From Gp7-AA6 sp036395755 (GTDB taxonomy: Bacteria; Acidobacteriota; Thermoanaerobaculia; UBA5066; Gp7-AA6), in NCBI GenBank assembly GCA_036395755.1, contig DASWCZ010000051.1, positions 1 through 64,000 on the forward strand: 64,000 nt of DNA, written 5' to 3'. The notes beneath the pieces were generated by a model, which was not told where the DNA came from, ran no database searches, and saw nothing but the letters and a program-made list of their open reading frames with translations. A program made the translations under genes and the position numbers. Each line of letters begins with the position of its first letter. Within the stretch, counting starts at the first letter, position 1. Of this stretch, positions 46,700 through 56,412 are shown one piece after another.

Positions 46700-47677
46700 T
46701 TGATCCCCGACTGGGGCATTCGCGTCACGAACTTCGGGCTCGGCTACATCCTCATGTGCCTCGTCGTGGCGATCGCCGCGACCAATACCGGCAACAACGG
46801 CCTCTACCTGGTGCTTGCGGCGCTTCTCGCCGGCATGGCGGTCTCTGGCGTGCTTTCGCGCCGGAACGTCCGAGGCGTCCGCTGCGAGATCGAACCGATG
46901 GGAGAGGTCGTCGCGACGCGGCCCGCCCTTCTGCGGGTCCGGGTCGCGAACGAGCTCGCCGCCGGAACGGCGCAAGCCCTCTTCTTCCTGCATGACTCGC
47001 TGCCCGGTCCTCTCTGGATCGACCCGCTGAAGCCGGGCGAGTCGCGAGACGTTGTCGTCGAGGCGGTTTTCCCCCGGCGGGGTGTGTTCCGGGAAGCGGA
47101 CGCGGGTCTCCTTTCGCGGTTCCCGATCGGGCTCTTCCGGAAATATCGGCGCGCGGCCGTCTCGAGCGAGATCGTCGTCTTCCCCGCGCCGAAGGCGAGC
47201 GCGATCCCGGACGTTCCTCCCGAAGACTCGCGGGGCAGCCGCCCCCACGTGCACCGCCGCGGCGGGGGAGCGGACATCCGGACCCTGCGGGATTTCGTGT
47301 CCGGAGACGATCCGCGCGACCTGCACTGGAAGCAGTCCGCGCGGATGCGTCGCTGGATCGTCCGCGAGCGGGAGGCCGAGCGCGACCGGGCGGTGTTTCT
47401 CGTCGTCGACAACGTCCTGGAAGATCGGAGCGATCCGGCCGCGCTGGAGCGATTCGAGATGGCGATCTCCCGGTGCGCGGGGCAGGCGTTGATGCTCCTG
47501 TCCCGCGGCGCGGACGTCGGGTTTCAATCTCGCGGGGTGAAAGTCCCGCCGCGGGCCGGTCGCGGCCAGCGAGGCCGTCTCCTCGAAGCGCTGGCGCGGC
47601 TCGAGCCGATTGCTCCGTCGGAGGCGCCTCCGTTTCCCCCGCTGCGGCACGGCGACCACCGGCTGATGATCACGTGA
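46700..47677 (+). CDS. DUF58 membrane protein
   Basis: A 325-residue protein starting at TTG 46700. Two membrane helices (about 12-28 and 34-50) are followed by a beta domain and the DUF58 motif GDDPRDLHWKQSARMRRWIVRE. It usually partners MoxR and TgpA-type transglutaminases, possibly as a substrate-binding or assembly factor. The stop overlaps the next GTG (GTGA). Confidence 0.9.
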   Translation: MIPDWGIRVTNFGLGYILMCLVVAIAATNTGNNGLYLVLAALLAGMAVSGVLSRRNVRGVRCEIEPMGEVVATRPALLRVRVANELAAGTAQALFFLHDSLPGPLWIDPLKPGESRDVVVEAVFPRRGVFREADAGLLSRFPIGLFRKYRRAAVSSEIVVFPAPKASAIPDVPPEDSRGSRPHVHRRGGGADIRTLRDFVSGDDPRDLHWKQSARMRRWIVREREAERDRAVFLVVDNVLEDRSDPAALERFEMAISRCAGQALMLLSRGADVGFQSRGVKVPPRAGRGQRGRLLEALARLEPIAPSEAPPFPPLRHGDHRLMIT

Positions 47678-49698
47678 GGTCGCCGGTCATGCCGCCCGAG
47701 CTGCGGCGCGCGTATCTCCTCGTGCTGGGACCTCCGGCGCTCATCGCGCCGTTGCCGCTCTTCTGGACGCACGGCGCATCCCCGCTCGGGATCGCCCTGT
47801 ACGAAGGCGCGCTGATCCTCCTCTTCTTCCGCGCGCGCGCGGGACGTCCGGTGCGGCTGTCCGACGCGGTTCTGAACGCGATCGGGCTGTCCTATTTCTT
47901 CTGGCTCGCGGTCGAGACGGCAATGCTGCGGCCGGGGCTGCTGCGTTCGGTGTCGCACCTGCTCCTCTTCACGACGATCGCCAAGCTCGCGTCGTTGAAG
48001 CGCCCGGGCGAGGGGCGCACCGCGCTGCTCGTCGTTTTCCTGCTCGCGCTCGGGTCCGTTTCGTCCTCGACGCACGTCGTGTCTCTCGTCTACTGCGCGG
48101 TCATGGCGGTTCTCGGGTTCCGCACGCTCTCCCGCCTCGCGGTGCTGGCCGATTTCGAGGAGGGTCCTCCCGACCGGGTTCTCACGGCGGTGCCGACCGC
48201 CGGTCTTTCGATAGCGGCGCTTCTCGGCGGAGTGCTCCTCGGAGGGCCACTCTTCTTCCTGCTGCCGCGGCTGCACGGACCGTACGCGCTGTCGCCGATC
48301 CGCGTCGAGGACGCCCCCTCGACCGCCGTCGCGACCGACCGCGTCGACCTCGACTCTTTCGGCAGCGCAAAGCTTTCCGACCGGGTCATCCTGCGGCTTT
48401 CGGTCGATCCTCCCGTCGCGCTGCCCCAGCTGCTCCGGCTGCGCGAAGCGGTCTTCACGCGCTATCACAACGGCGTCTGGACTCGGAACCCGCTCGCCAC
48501 GCGGAGGGAGCGCGGTTCTTTCGGCGTTCAACTCGTGACCGGCGATTCGCTGCCTTCCGAGGGCCGGACCGCGGTTCTCTCGGTGGACCAGAACCTCTTT
48601 GGAACCGGTTTCCTCTTTCTGCCGTACCGGGCGACCCACGTACGCGTCGAACGCGGGCGGCCCGTTCTCCTGCCCGACGGCGTGGTCCAGGTCTCTTCGA
48701 GCCGGGTCACGCTGCGCTACGAGGTCTCGGTCGGGAAGCGCGAGGTGCGGGGTGCGGGGGAGAGCGCGATCGATCCGGCGCAGGTGCCGCCCGCGGTCCG
48801 CGATTACGCCTCGACGGTGACGGCCGGCCTTACCCGTCCCGAGGAAATTGCGGATCGGATCGTCCAGCATTTCCAGAAGGGCTTCGTCTATACGCTCGAT
48901 CCTCCGAGAGGCACCGGCGATCCGCTGGTCGGCTTCCTTCTGCGCTCGAAGGCGGGCCACTGCGAATACTTTGCCTCCGCGGCCGCGATGATGCTGGCGT
49001 CCCGCGGAGTCCGGGCACGGCTCGTGACCGGCTCCTACGGCGGCGAGGTCGGAGCGTTTTCCGAGGCGATCGTGGTGCGGGGTACGAACCTTCACGCCTG
49101 GGTCGAGGCGGATTTGGACGGCACGGGTTTCCGGGTGATCGACCCGACGCCCCCCTCCGGAATCCCGCCGGCGACGGCACGCGTGTCGTGGTGGAAGCGC
49201 CTCGTGACCGTCGGCCGCTCGATCGAAGTCTTCTACGACCGGCGGATCCTCGGTTTCGACGCCGGCGATCAGATCCAGCTGTCCGAAGCCTTTCGCGATT
49301 CGTTCGGCACCGCCGCGCGATCGATCGCGTTCTGGAAGGGAACCGGCGGAGGAGGCGTCTTCCCGCGGGGGGCGCAGGCCGTCGTCGTCGCTCTGGGACT
49401 GACTGCGCTCGCCTTGATCGCCTTCAAGGGGATCCGGCGCAGACCCGCGATTCCGCCCGCCACGCGTGCCTACCTCGCGCTGCGCCGTGTCCTGGCGCGG
49501 CGGCTCGGCGGCGTGCCGCCCGCCGTGCCGCCGGCGGAAGTCGCGCGCCTGTTCGAAGCGTCGGCGCCGGCCTCGGTGGACGACGCCCGCGCCGTCGTGA
49601 ACGCCTACTGCGAAAGCGCTTTCGGGGGCCGCGCGACGGACGCGGCGACCGCACGCGAGCTCCGAGAGCGCGTCAAGCGGATCCGGAAGCTCGCCTGA
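47674..49698 (+). CDS. Membrane transglutaminase-like protein (TgpA/DUF3488 type)
   Basis: A 674-residue protein. The N-terminal third has about six membrane helices, and a periplasmic transglutaminase-like domain follows. The catalytic triad is visible: Cys in RSKAGHCEYFASAAAMM, His in GTNLHAWVEAD and Asp in FRVIDPTP. A further membrane helix is near 570 and a C-terminal helical domain resembles DUF4129. With the MoxR and DUF58 genes it forms a conserved envelope operon; the natural substrate is unknown. GTG overlaps the DUF58 stop. Confidence 0.9.
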   Translation: MRSPVMPPELRRAYLLVLGPPALIAPLPLFWTHGASPLGIALYEGALILLFFRARAGRPVRLSDAVLNAIGLSYFFWLAVETAMLRPGLLRSVSHLLLFTTIAKLASLKRPGEGRTALLVVFLLALGSVSSSTHVVSLVYCAVMAVLGFRTLSRLAVLADFEEGPPDRVLTAVPTAGLSIAALLGGVLLGGPLFFLLPRLHGPYALSPIRVEDAPSTAVATDRVDLDSFGSAKLSDRVILRLSVDPPVALPQLLRLREAVFTRYHNGVWTRNPLATRRERGSFGVQLVTGDSLPSEGRTAVLSVDQNLFGTGFLFLPYRATHVRVERGRPVLLPDGVVQVSSSRVTLRYEVSVGKREVRGAGESAIDPAQVPPAVRDYASTVTAGLTRPEEIADRIVQHFQKGFVYTLDPPRGTGDPLVGFLLRSKAGHCEYFASAAAMMLASRGVRARLVTGSYGGEVGAFSEAIVVRGTNLHAWVEADLDGTGFRVIDPTPPSGIPPATARVSWWKRLVTVGRSIEVFYDRRILGFDAGDQIQLSEAFRDSFGTAARSIAFWKGTGGGGVFPRGAQAVVVALGLTALALIAFKGIRRRPAIPPATRAYLALRRVLARRLGGVPPAVPPAEVARLFEASAPASVDDARAVVNAYCESAFGGRATDAATARELRERVKRIRKLA

Positions 49699-49705
49699 GT
49701 TTTCG

Positions 49706-49741
49706 GTGTGGGTTGCAGGTTCGTGGAACCTGTCCCCCGGG
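49706..49741. repeat. Single diverged copy of the 37-bp palindromic repeat
   Basis: The stem here is CAGGTTC-GTG-GAACCTG: both arms differ from the other copies in a compensating way. It lies between the stops of two convergent genes, where it could also act as a terminator hairpin, though no T-run follows. Confidence 0.7.
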
Positions 49742-49746
49742 CGATC

Positions 49747-51147
49747 TCAATATGCATTGCGGTGGCGCAGGCCGTAGCGCAGCGTCATCCAGAGGATCTT
49801 GATGTCGAGCGCGAGCGACCAGTTCTCGATGTAGTAGAGGTCGTACTCGATCCGCTTCGAGAGGCTGGTGTTTCCGCGCCAGCCGTTGACCTGCGCCCAT
49901 CCCGTCATGCCGGCGCGCACCCGGTGGCGCAGCATGTACTGCGGGAACTTCTCCTTGAACTCCCGCACGAACTCCGGCCGTTCGGGCCGCGGACCGACGA
50001 GCGACATCTCGCCCTTGACGACGTTGACGAGCTGGGGGAGCTCGTCGAGGCTCCAGCGGCGCAGGAACCGGCCCACGCGCGTCCGCCTCGCATCCTCCGG
50101 CCCCGCCCAGGTCGGTCCCGACTCGTCCTCCGCGTCCGGCCGCATCGACCGGAACTTCACGATCTCGAACGGCCGGCCGTCCAGCCCCATCCGCTGCTGG
50201 CGGTAGAGGATCGGTCCGCCCGAGAGGCGGATCGCGATCGCGAGCACCCCGAAAAGAGGGGACAGGAAAAGGAGAGCCGTCCCGGCGATCGCCAGATCGA
50301 GCGTCCGTTTGACGAGACTCATCCAGCCGGTCAGCGGCACCTGCGTCAGGTGGACGACCGGCAGACCGTCGAGGTCCTCGACGCCCGCGCGAAACGTGAT
50401 GTATTGCAGTAAATCGGGTACCACCCGGACGTCGGCGACGGTTCGGGCGACGTCCTTCAGGACCGCGAGCATTGCCCGGTGCGCCTGGAGCGGAAGCGCG
50501 AGGAACACGGCGTCCACGCGTTTTTCCTCGACGATCCGCGCGGCATCCTCCGTCGCTCCCAGGATCGGCACGCCGCGGTACGAAGCGCCCAGCTTCTCCG
50601 GGTCGTCGTCGACGAAGCCGACCGACCGCAGCCCCGACTCCGGATGTTCGGCAAGCTTGTCCACCACGGCGCGGCCGAGCCTTCCGGCTCCGACGACGAG
50701 CACGCGGCGGACGCCGTAGCCGTGGCGCCACGCCTCTTCGAGGTAGCGGCGGATCGCCGTCCGTCCGGCGAAGACGAAGAGCACGTCCGAAACGAAGAAG
50801 AGGACGAGGACCGCGCGGGAGTAGTCGAAACCTCGGGAAAAGGTCGCGATGCCGATCAGGAGGAGCGTCGCGAGCGCGGTCGCGACCAGGACGGCGAGAC
50901 CTTCCTCCACGCTCGAGCGGTTGCGCCGGACCTGGTAGAGGCCGTGGAAGTAGTACACGAGTGGCCACAGGACGGCGATGAATGGAAAGAGGCGCAGGTA
51001 CGCGGAGGCGGCAGGAACTCCCTTGGTGACCGGGATGATCTCGGCTTCGAAGCGCAGCCAGTACGCGGCGACTAAGGCCGCGAAGGTCGCAGCGAGGTCG
51101 GTCGACAGGAAGAGCGCCGCGAGCCGCCGGTTCGACTGTCGGATCAT
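49747..51147 (-). CDS. Polyprenyl-phosphate sugar-1-phosphate transferase (WbaP/CpsE-like)
   Basis: A 466-residue membrane enzyme that starts an exopolysaccharide or O-antigen unit on undecaprenyl phosphate. Four to five N-terminal helices and a Rossmann-like domain (RRVLVVGAGRLGRAVVDKLAEHP) precede the catalytic domain. That has KRTLDLAIAGTALLFLSPL, GGPILYRQQRMGLDGRPFEIVKFRSM and ELPQLVNVVKGEMSLVGPRPERPEF. The ending is the usual W..LDIKILWMTLRYGLRHRNAY. The sugar is not predictable. It overlaps the next gene as ATGA. Confidence 0.93.
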   Translation of the reverse strand: MIRQSNRRLAALFLSTDLAATFAALVAAYWLRFEAEIIPVTKGVPAASAYLRLFPFIAVLWPLVYYFHGLYQVRRNRSSVEEGLAVLVATALATLLLIGIATFSRGFDYSRAVLVLFFVSDVLFVFAGRTAIRRYLEEAWRHGYGVRRVLVVGAGRLGRAVVDKLAEHPESGLRSVGFVDDDPEKLGASYRGVPILGATEDAARIVEEKRVDAVFLALPLQAHRAMLAVLKDVARTVADVRVVPDLLQYITFRAGVEDLDGLPVVHLTQVPLTGWMSLVKRTLDLAIAGTALLFLSPLFGVLAIAIRLSGGPILYRQQRMGLDGRPFEIVKFRSMRPDAEDESGPTWAGPEDARRTRVGRFLRRWSLDELPQLVNVVKGEMSLVGPRPERPEFVREFKEKFPQYMLRHRVRAGMTGWAQVNGWRGNTSLSKRIEYDLYYIENWSLALDIKILWMTLRYGLRHRNAY

Positions 51148-52277
51148 GACTGCGGGCTCACCGTTTTCTCTTCATCGCGGATCTCCTGCCCCGGCAGGGC
51201 GACCAGATCGGCCACCGCCCGCCGGAACTGTTTCGCGAAGCGCTCGCGTGAAAAAGGCAGCGCCCTCGCCCGCACGGCAGTGTAATCGAACCGCATCCGG
51301 CCGAGCCTTTCGACGGCGGCGGCGAGGCCTTCGGCCGTCTCCTCGGTGAAGAATGCTCCACTCACCCCGTCCGCGACCGTATCGAGGGCGCCGCCCCTCT
51401 GAAGCGCCGCCGCGGGCGCGCCGCACGCCGCCGCTTCCACGAGCGAGATCCCGAAGTCCTCCTCTCCCGGCTGGACGAACGCGAAGCACGTCCGGTAGAG
51501 CTCCCGGAGGGTCTCGCGGTCCAGGTCCGACACGATTCTTACGGAGGGGGACGCGAGCGCGCGGAGACGCCGTTCTTCCGGCCCCTTTCCGACCAGGACG
51601 AGCGGCCGGTGGACCCGCCGGGCGGCCTCGATCGCGAGCTCGTACCGCTTGTAGGGGACGAGGGAACCGACCGCCAGGAGGAAATCGGAGCGGGCGCGAT
51701 CCGAACCGCAGAAGAACTCGACGTCCACGGGGGGAGCCACGACGGCCGCCGGGCGTCCGTAATGCTTCCGGATCCTCTCGGCGACCGCGAAGGAGTTTGC
51801 GAGATACCGGGTCGGGCGGGCGGCGGTCGCGCGGTCCCATCCGCGCAGCCGGTCGATGGCCATCTTCTTCAACTTCCAGAGGCGAGTCGTGCGCCGCGGG
51901 AAGTAGGTCTCGAACTGCTCGTAGGCGTAGCGGACCGGCGTATGGCAGTAGCAGAGGTGCGGGACGCCTTCCGGCGCAATCGCCCCTTTCGCGACACAGT
52001 GAGAGGACGAGACGACAAGGTCGAAGCCGGACAGGTCGAACGACTCGACCGCGCGCGGAAACAGAGGCAGGTATTGCCGGTAATGCCCACGCGAGAAGGG
52101 GAGCCGATTCAGCCAGGACGCGCGGATCGGATAAGCCTCGATGCCGGGGGAGACGGAGCCGGGCACGTGGAAGAGCGTGAAAATCGTCGGGTCGGGCAGC
52201 TCTCCGAGGATCTCCTCGAGAACCTTTTCCCCGCCGCGCATCCCGTTCAACCAGTCGTGGACGACGGCCGTCTTCAT
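51144..52277 (-). CDS. Glycosyltransferase, GT4 family (first of three)
   Basis: A 377-residue GT-B enzyme. The N-terminus is TAVVHDWLNGMRGGEKVLEEI; the acceptor loop region is CHTPVRYAYEQFE. The donor-binding C-terminal half has AVGSLVPYKRYELAIEAAR, the GKGPEERRLRALA segment and the E-x7-E motif in PGEEDFGISLVEAAACG. Similar enzymes add mannose or glucose to lipid-linked oligosaccharides. The start is the ATG at 52277. It overlaps its neighbours as ATGA on both sides. Confidence 0.9.
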   Translation of the reverse strand: MKTAVVHDWLNGMRGGEKVLEEILGELPDPTIFTLFHVPGSVSPGIEAYPIRASWLNRLPFSRGHYRQYLPLFPRAVESFDLSGFDLVVSSSHCVAKGAIAPEGVPHLCYCHTPVRYAYEQFETYFPRRTTRLWKLKKMAIDRLRGWDRATAARPTRYLANSFAVAERIRKHYGRPAAVVAPPVDVEFFCGSDRARSDFLLAVGSLVPYKRYELAIEAARRVHRPLVLVGKGPEERRLRALASPSVRIVSDLDRETLRELYRTCFAFVQPGEEDFGISLVEAAACGAPAAALQRGGALDTVADGVSGAFFTEETAEGLAAAVERLGRMRFDYTAVRARALPFSRERFAKQFRRAVADLVALPGQEIRDEEKTVSPQS

Positions 52278-53416
52278 CGCCGGCCGCGCGCGAGCGCCTC
52301 CCCGTACACTTCGAGCGTCCGTTCCGCAGCCTTGTCCCACGAGAAGTCGAGCGCGCGCTTCTTTCCGAGCTCCACGAAGTCTGCGCGAACCTTCGGGTCC
52401 GTCGCGAGCGCCACGATTCCGCGCGCGATCGCGTCCACGTCGAGCGGGTCGACGAGGTAGGCATAGCCTCCGGCGATCTCCTGCAGGGCCGATGTCGATG
52501 ACGTCAGAACGGGTGTGCCGCAGGCCATCGCCTCGACGACCGGCAGACCGAACCCCTCGTAGAGCGTCGGATAGAGGAGCACGTCCGCCCCCGCGAAGAG
52601 ACCGGGCAGGTCGTCTTCCTCGATCAGCCCGGGCCGCGCGATCGCCGCACCCACGTCGAGCGCCGCGATCAGCGCGTCGATGCGCGCGCTGTTCTTCGGC
52701 ATCGGGCCGGCGAGCGCCAGGAGATGCGGGAGATCCGGCCGGTCGCGCCGCGCCTCCGCGAACGCTCGGACCACGTTCTGCACGTTCTTGTGGGGCTTCT
52801 CGCCTCCCAGAAAGAGAAGGTACGGCGGACGGAGACCGTACTTTCGCGCGACCCGGGCGCGCTCTTCGAACGGCACGTTCGGCCGGAATCGGGACGAGAC
52901 GCCGTTGTAGATGACGTCCACCCGGGACGGAGTGATGCCGAAGTAGTCCACGAGGTCCCGCTTGCTGTTGTACGACACCGTGATGATCCGGTCGGCGCGC
53001 GCCAGCGCGCGTCGGATCATCACCCGGGCGTAGACGAGCGCGACGCGGTTCGGGAGGAACTGCGGGTACAGAAGGTGAATGATGTCGTGGATCGTGACGA
53101 TGGCACGGCTGCGGAGAGGAGGGAGGACGTAGTGGGTCGCGTGAAAGAGGTCGAGCCGATCGCGGAACAGTCGGATCGCGAACCGGGTGAGCTCGGCCAG
53201 AGAATAACCGGGGGAATCCTCCTCGACGATCTCGAAGTTTTCCGGCAGGTCCGGCATCCACTCCCGATCGGCGAGACGGGCGTAGACCCGGAAGCGATAT
53301 CGCTGCGCCTCGGGGCGCCTCGAGACCGCTTCGAGAAGGTTCCGGATGTACGACCCGATGCCGAAGTCCTTCAGTTTGCGCGCGTCGATTCCGATCGCCG
53401 GGCGCGGGTCGTTCAT
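52274..53416 (-). CDS. Glycosyltransferase, GT4 family (second of three)
   Basis: A 380-residue GT-B enzyme. The N-terminus is GIDARKLKDFGIGSYIRNLLE; it has HATHYVLPPL, a TIHDIIHLLYPQF loop, FLGGEKPHKNVQNVVRAFAEA, and the E-x7-E motif in YEGFGLPVVEAMACGTPVL. The start is ATG 53416 (overlapping the next gene's TGA) or ATG 53422. It resembles enzymes of the mannosyltransferase group. Its 3' end overlaps the first GT4 gene. Confidence 0.92.
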   Translation of the reverse strand: MNDPRPAIGIDARKLKDFGIGSYIRNLLEAVSRRPEAQRYRFRVYARLADREWMPDLPENFEIVEEDSPGYSLAELTRFAIRLFRDRLDLFHATHYVLPPLRSRAIVTIHDIIHLLYPQFLPNRVALVYARVMIRRALARADRIITVSYNSKRDLVDYFGITPSRVDVIYNGVSSRFRPNVPFEERARVARKYGLRPPYLLFLGGEKPHKNVQNVVRAFAEARRDRPDLPHLLALAGPMPKNSARIDALIAALDVGAAIARPGLIEEDDLPGLFAGADVLLYPTLYEGFGLPVVEAMACGTPVLTSSTSALQEIAGGYAYLVDPLDVDAIARGIVALATDPKVRADFVELGKKRALDFSWDKAAERTLEVYGEALARGRR

Positions 53417-54531
53417 TTCCATGCCCCGCCGACGGCTCGAGCGAGCGCGGCCGCCGTCCGCTCGGCCGCGGCTTTCCAGGTGAAGAGCGCGGCCCGCGGC
53501 GGCCCGGCGCGGCGGAGGAATTCGCGCGTCTCCCCGTCCTCGAGCACGCGGGCGATCGTGCGCTCGAGCTCCGCCGCGCCGAGCGGCGGGACGAAGAGCG
53601 CTGCGTCTCCGGCCACCTCCCGCAGCGCGTCGATGTCCGAGGCGACGACCGGCGTTCCGCACGCCATCGCCTCGGCGACCGGCAGACCGAAGCCCTCGGC
53701 GAGCGACGGGTAGACGAAGACCTCCGCCGCGCGGTAGAGATCGAGCGCGACGGGCCGCGGCGCGTATCCGGCGACGTGGATCTTGTCGCGAAAGGGGGAG
53801 CGCGCGATCCGTCGAACGAGCGCCGCCGTCTTCCATCCCGGGCCGCCGGCGAGGACGAGGTCGGGGCGGGACCTTCGCCGCGCCCAGAGCCGCTCGCAGG
53901 CCTCGACGAGAGTTTCGACGTTCTTTCGGGGCTCGAGCGTTCCGAGGTAGAGCACGTAACGCCGTCCGGACGCGAACCGGCGCCGGGTTCTCTCGGCCTC
54001 TGCCGGATTCGCGAGAGGCGTGAACGTTTCCTCGACTCCGTTGCACGCGACCGCGACCCGCGAGGTCGTCTCGGGATAGAGCTCCGAGAGAGCGCGTGCG
54101 GTCGACTTCGAGACGCAGACGAACCGCGCGGCGCGCTCGACCGTTTTTTCCCACAACGGCAGGAACCCGACGAGGGTGCGCGCGTTGTGCCACTCCGGAT
54201 GGGTGAGGGCGGTCAGATCGTGAACGACTGAGACGAGCGGGAGATCCCCGCGGACCGGCCCGATCGTCAAAGCAGCGAGCAGCGCGTCGGCGCCCCACGC
54301 GGCCATCCGGGCGGGGAGGGTCGTCTGCAGCCAGACCGTTCCGAACCGGTGACGGTCGGAGTGGAGCGTGAGCGCCCCGTTGCCGGAAGGGAGCTCGGGC
54401 AGCGGCCGGGGGGTAAAGAGACCGACCTCGTTTCCGCCGCTCTCCACGAGCGCCCGGGAGATGCCGCGGGTGTAGGTGCCGATGCCCGTGCTCTGTCCGA
54501 GAAGAGCGCGCGCGTCGACGGCGATTCTCAT
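53413..54531 (-). CDS. Glycosyltransferase, GT4 family (third of three)
   Basis: A 372-residue GT-B enzyme with the N-terminal VDARALLGQSTGIGTYTRGI, a VVHDLTALTHPEWHN loop, YLGTLEPRKNVETLVEACERL and the E-x7-E motif in AEGFGLPVAEAMACGTPVV. It is closely similar in layout to the second GT4, which suggests duplication. It is the first gene of the minus-strand four-gene cassette. The divergent yceD starts 65 bases away. Confidence 0.92.
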   Translation of the reverse strand: MRIAVDARALLGQSTGIGTYTRGISRALVESGGNEVGLFTPRPLPELPSGNGALTLHSDRHRFGTVWLQTTLPARMAAWGADALLAALTIGPVRGDLPLVSVVHDLTALTHPEWHNARTLVGFLPLWEKTVERAARFVCVSKSTARALSELYPETTSRVAVACNGVEETFTPLANPAEAERTRRRFASGRRYVLYLGTLEPRKNVETLVEACERLWARRRSRPDLVLAGGPGWKTAALVRRIARSPFRDKIHVAGYAPRPVALDLYRAAEVFVYPSLAEGFGLPVAEAMACGTPVVASDIDALREVAGDAALFVPPLGAAELERTIARVLEDGETREFLRRAGPPRAALFTWKAAAERTAAALARAVGGAWK

Positions 54532-54595
54532 CGCGGACCCAAGCTATCAGAGGTTTGACTCGAAGACCGGAATCGCTAGAATCACCGGTTCGATC

Positions 54596-55123
54596 ATGAA
54601 GCCTGACCCAAATCTGTCGCTCGAAGCCATCGTCGACGAGCCCCTGCGGTTCGATTTCGAGGTGCCCTTCACCGTAGACGAGCTCGCCCGCGAGCAGCTC
54701 GTCGGCATCTCCCCCGCTCAGATCGCGGGCGAAGTCGCGCGCGTCGAGGGGGGTTTTTCGCTTTCCGCCCGGCTCTCCTGGGCGGGCAAGCTCGAGTGCA
54801 GCCGCTGCCTGGCCTCCTATGACTTCTCCTACGAGGAGGATTTCTCCCTGGTCCTCTATCCCCGCAAGACGATCGCCGAGGCGGAACTCTCGCTCGACAA
54901 GGATGACCTCGATGCGTACTACTACGACGAGCCGATCGTTCCCATCGCCCCGATCGTCGAGGAACGTATCCAGATCGCGATCCCGATGAAGCCTCTCTGC
55001 CGCGAGGACTGCCGCGGTCTCTGTCCACAGTGCGGCAGCGATCGGAACGTGTCGGAATGCAATTGCGTCGTCGAGTTCATCGACCCGCGCTGGAGAGCGC
55101 TCCAGCTGCTCAAGAAAGGGTAG
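54596..55123 (+). CDS. yceD: DUF177 (YceD) family protein
   Basis: A 175-residue protein with the YceD pattern. ECSRCLASYDFSYEEDF holds the C-x2-C site, and CREDCRGLCPQCGSDRNVSECNC sits near the end. YceD is linked to 23S rRNA maturation and regularly precedes rpmF and the fatty-acid genes, as here. It begins the yceD-rpmF-plsX-fab run. Confidence 0.9.
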   Translation: MKPDPNLSLEAIVDEPLRFDFEVPFTVDELAREQLVGISPAQIAGEVARVEGGFSLSARLSWAGKLECSRCLASYDFSYEEDFSLVLYPRKTIAEAELSLDKDDLDAYYYDEPIVPIAPIVEERIQIAIPMKPLCREDCRGLCPQCGSDRNVSECNCVVEFIDPRWRALQLLKKG

Positions 55124-55133
55124 GTCGAAGGCC

Positions 55134-55307
55134 ATGCCGAATCCCAAGCGCCGCCACAGCAAAGCTCGCCGCGACAAGAGGCGAGCTCACGACGCGCTCG
55201 TTGCGCCGGCGCTCTCCGAGTGCCCGAACTGTCACGAGCCGAAGGCACCCCACCGCGTCTGCCCGCGCTGCGGGTACTACAAAGGCAAGCAGCAGATCAA
55301 CGTCTGA
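55134..55307 (+). CDS. rpmF: 50S ribosomal protein L32
   Basis: A 57-residue ribosomal protein starting MPNPKRRHSKARRDKRRAH, with a zinc ribbon of four cysteines (CPNCHEPKAPHRVCPRCGYY). It lies 10 bases after yceD and 70 bases before plsX, the usual order in many bacteria. Confidence 0.96.
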   Translation: MPNPKRRHSKARRDKRRAHDALVAPALSECPNCHEPKAPHRVCPRCGYYKGKQQINV

Positions 55308-55377
55308 CGGAGCCGACCGGGAGAGGTCCCGACCGTATAATCCTGCCTCCGTGCTTCGGAAGGGACGGCTCGGCTAA

Positions 55378-56397
55378 GTGCGCATCGCGGTGGACGCGAT
55401 GGGGGGCGATCACGCTCCTCATGTCAACGTGGACGCCGCGGTCGCCGCGGCGCGCGAGTTCGGAATCGCCAGCCTCTTGGTCGGCAGCGCGTCGCGTCTC
55501 GAAAAACTGGTCGCCGAATCGGGCTACAGCGGCTCGCAGATCGAGATCGTGGACGCCCCGCAGGTCATCACGATGGAGGACCCGGCCACCGCCGCCGTGC
55601 GACGAAAACGCAACTCCTCGATCCGGGTCGCGGCCAACTGCGTCCGCGACGGACGGGCGGAAGGGCTCGTCTCCGCGGGTCACACCGGCGCGGCGATGGT
55701 CTGCGCGAAAATGGTCATCGGTACGATCGAGGGGGTCGACCGGCCGGCGCTCGCGGCGATCCTTCCGAACCTCTCGGGACACTGCCTGCTCTTGGACGTC
55801 GGCGCCAACCCGGACGCGAAGACGCAGCACTTCAAGGAGTTCGCGGTGATGGGCTCGATCTACGCCCAGCTCGTCTTCGGAAGGGAGTCGCCGTCGGTCG
55901 GCCTGATGTCGATCGGAGAAGAGGACACGAAAGGGACCGACCGGACCAAGGAAGCCTTCAAGATCGTTAAGGAAGCGGGATTGAACTTCATCGGCAACGT
56001 CGAGGGGCGCGACGTGTTCGACGGGAAGGTGGACGTGATCGTGACCGACGGCTTCACGGGCAACGTCATCCTCAAGGTCTCCGAGGCGCTCGGCGAGATG
56101 GTGGAGAACCTGCTCCGCGAGGAGATCAAGCGCACGCTCCAGGCTTCGGTCGGGTTTCTGCTGTCCCGAAGCGCGTTTCGCAGCTTCAAACAGCGACTCG
56201 ACTACTCCGAGTACGGCGGCGCGCCGATGCTCGGCGTCAAAGGTTGCGTGATCATCTGCCATGGCCGCTCGAGCGCGAAGGCGATCAAGAACGCGATCCG
56301 ATTCGCGGCGGAGTTCTCCCGCCAGAGGCTCGCGGAGAAGATCCAGTCTTCGATCGCCGAGCTCCACTCGCGCGAAGCCTCTCTCGTCAAAGCCTGA
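55378..56397 (+). CDS. plsX: Phosphate acyltransferase PlsX
   Basis: PlsX makes acyl-phosphate from acyl-ACP for phospholipid synthesis. The 339-residue protein has the opening IAVDAMGGDHAP, VSAGHTGAAM, LLDVGANPDA, GTDRTKEAFK, IVTDGFTGNVILK and the late YGGAPMLGVKG. The start is GTG at 55378; fabH starts 15 bases after its stop. Confidence 0.96.
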   Translation: MRIAVDAMGGDHAPHVNVDAAVAAAREFGIASLLVGSASRLEKLVAESGYSGSQIEIVDAPQVITMEDPATAAVRRKRNSSIRVAANCVRDGRAEGLVSAGHTGAAMVCAKMVIGTIEGVDRPALAAILPNLSGHCLLLDVGANPDAKTQHFKEFAVMGSIYAQLVFGRESPSVGLMSIGEEDTKGTDRTKEAFKIVKEAGLNFIGNVEGRDVFDGKVDVIVTDGFTGNVILKVSEALGEMVENLLREEIKRTLQASVGFLLSRSAFRSFKQRLDYSEYGGAPMLGVKGCVIICHGRSSAKAIKNAIRFAAEFSRQRLAEKIQSSIAELHSREASLVKA

Positions 56398-56412
56398 CAC
56401 GGTGGAAACGGC

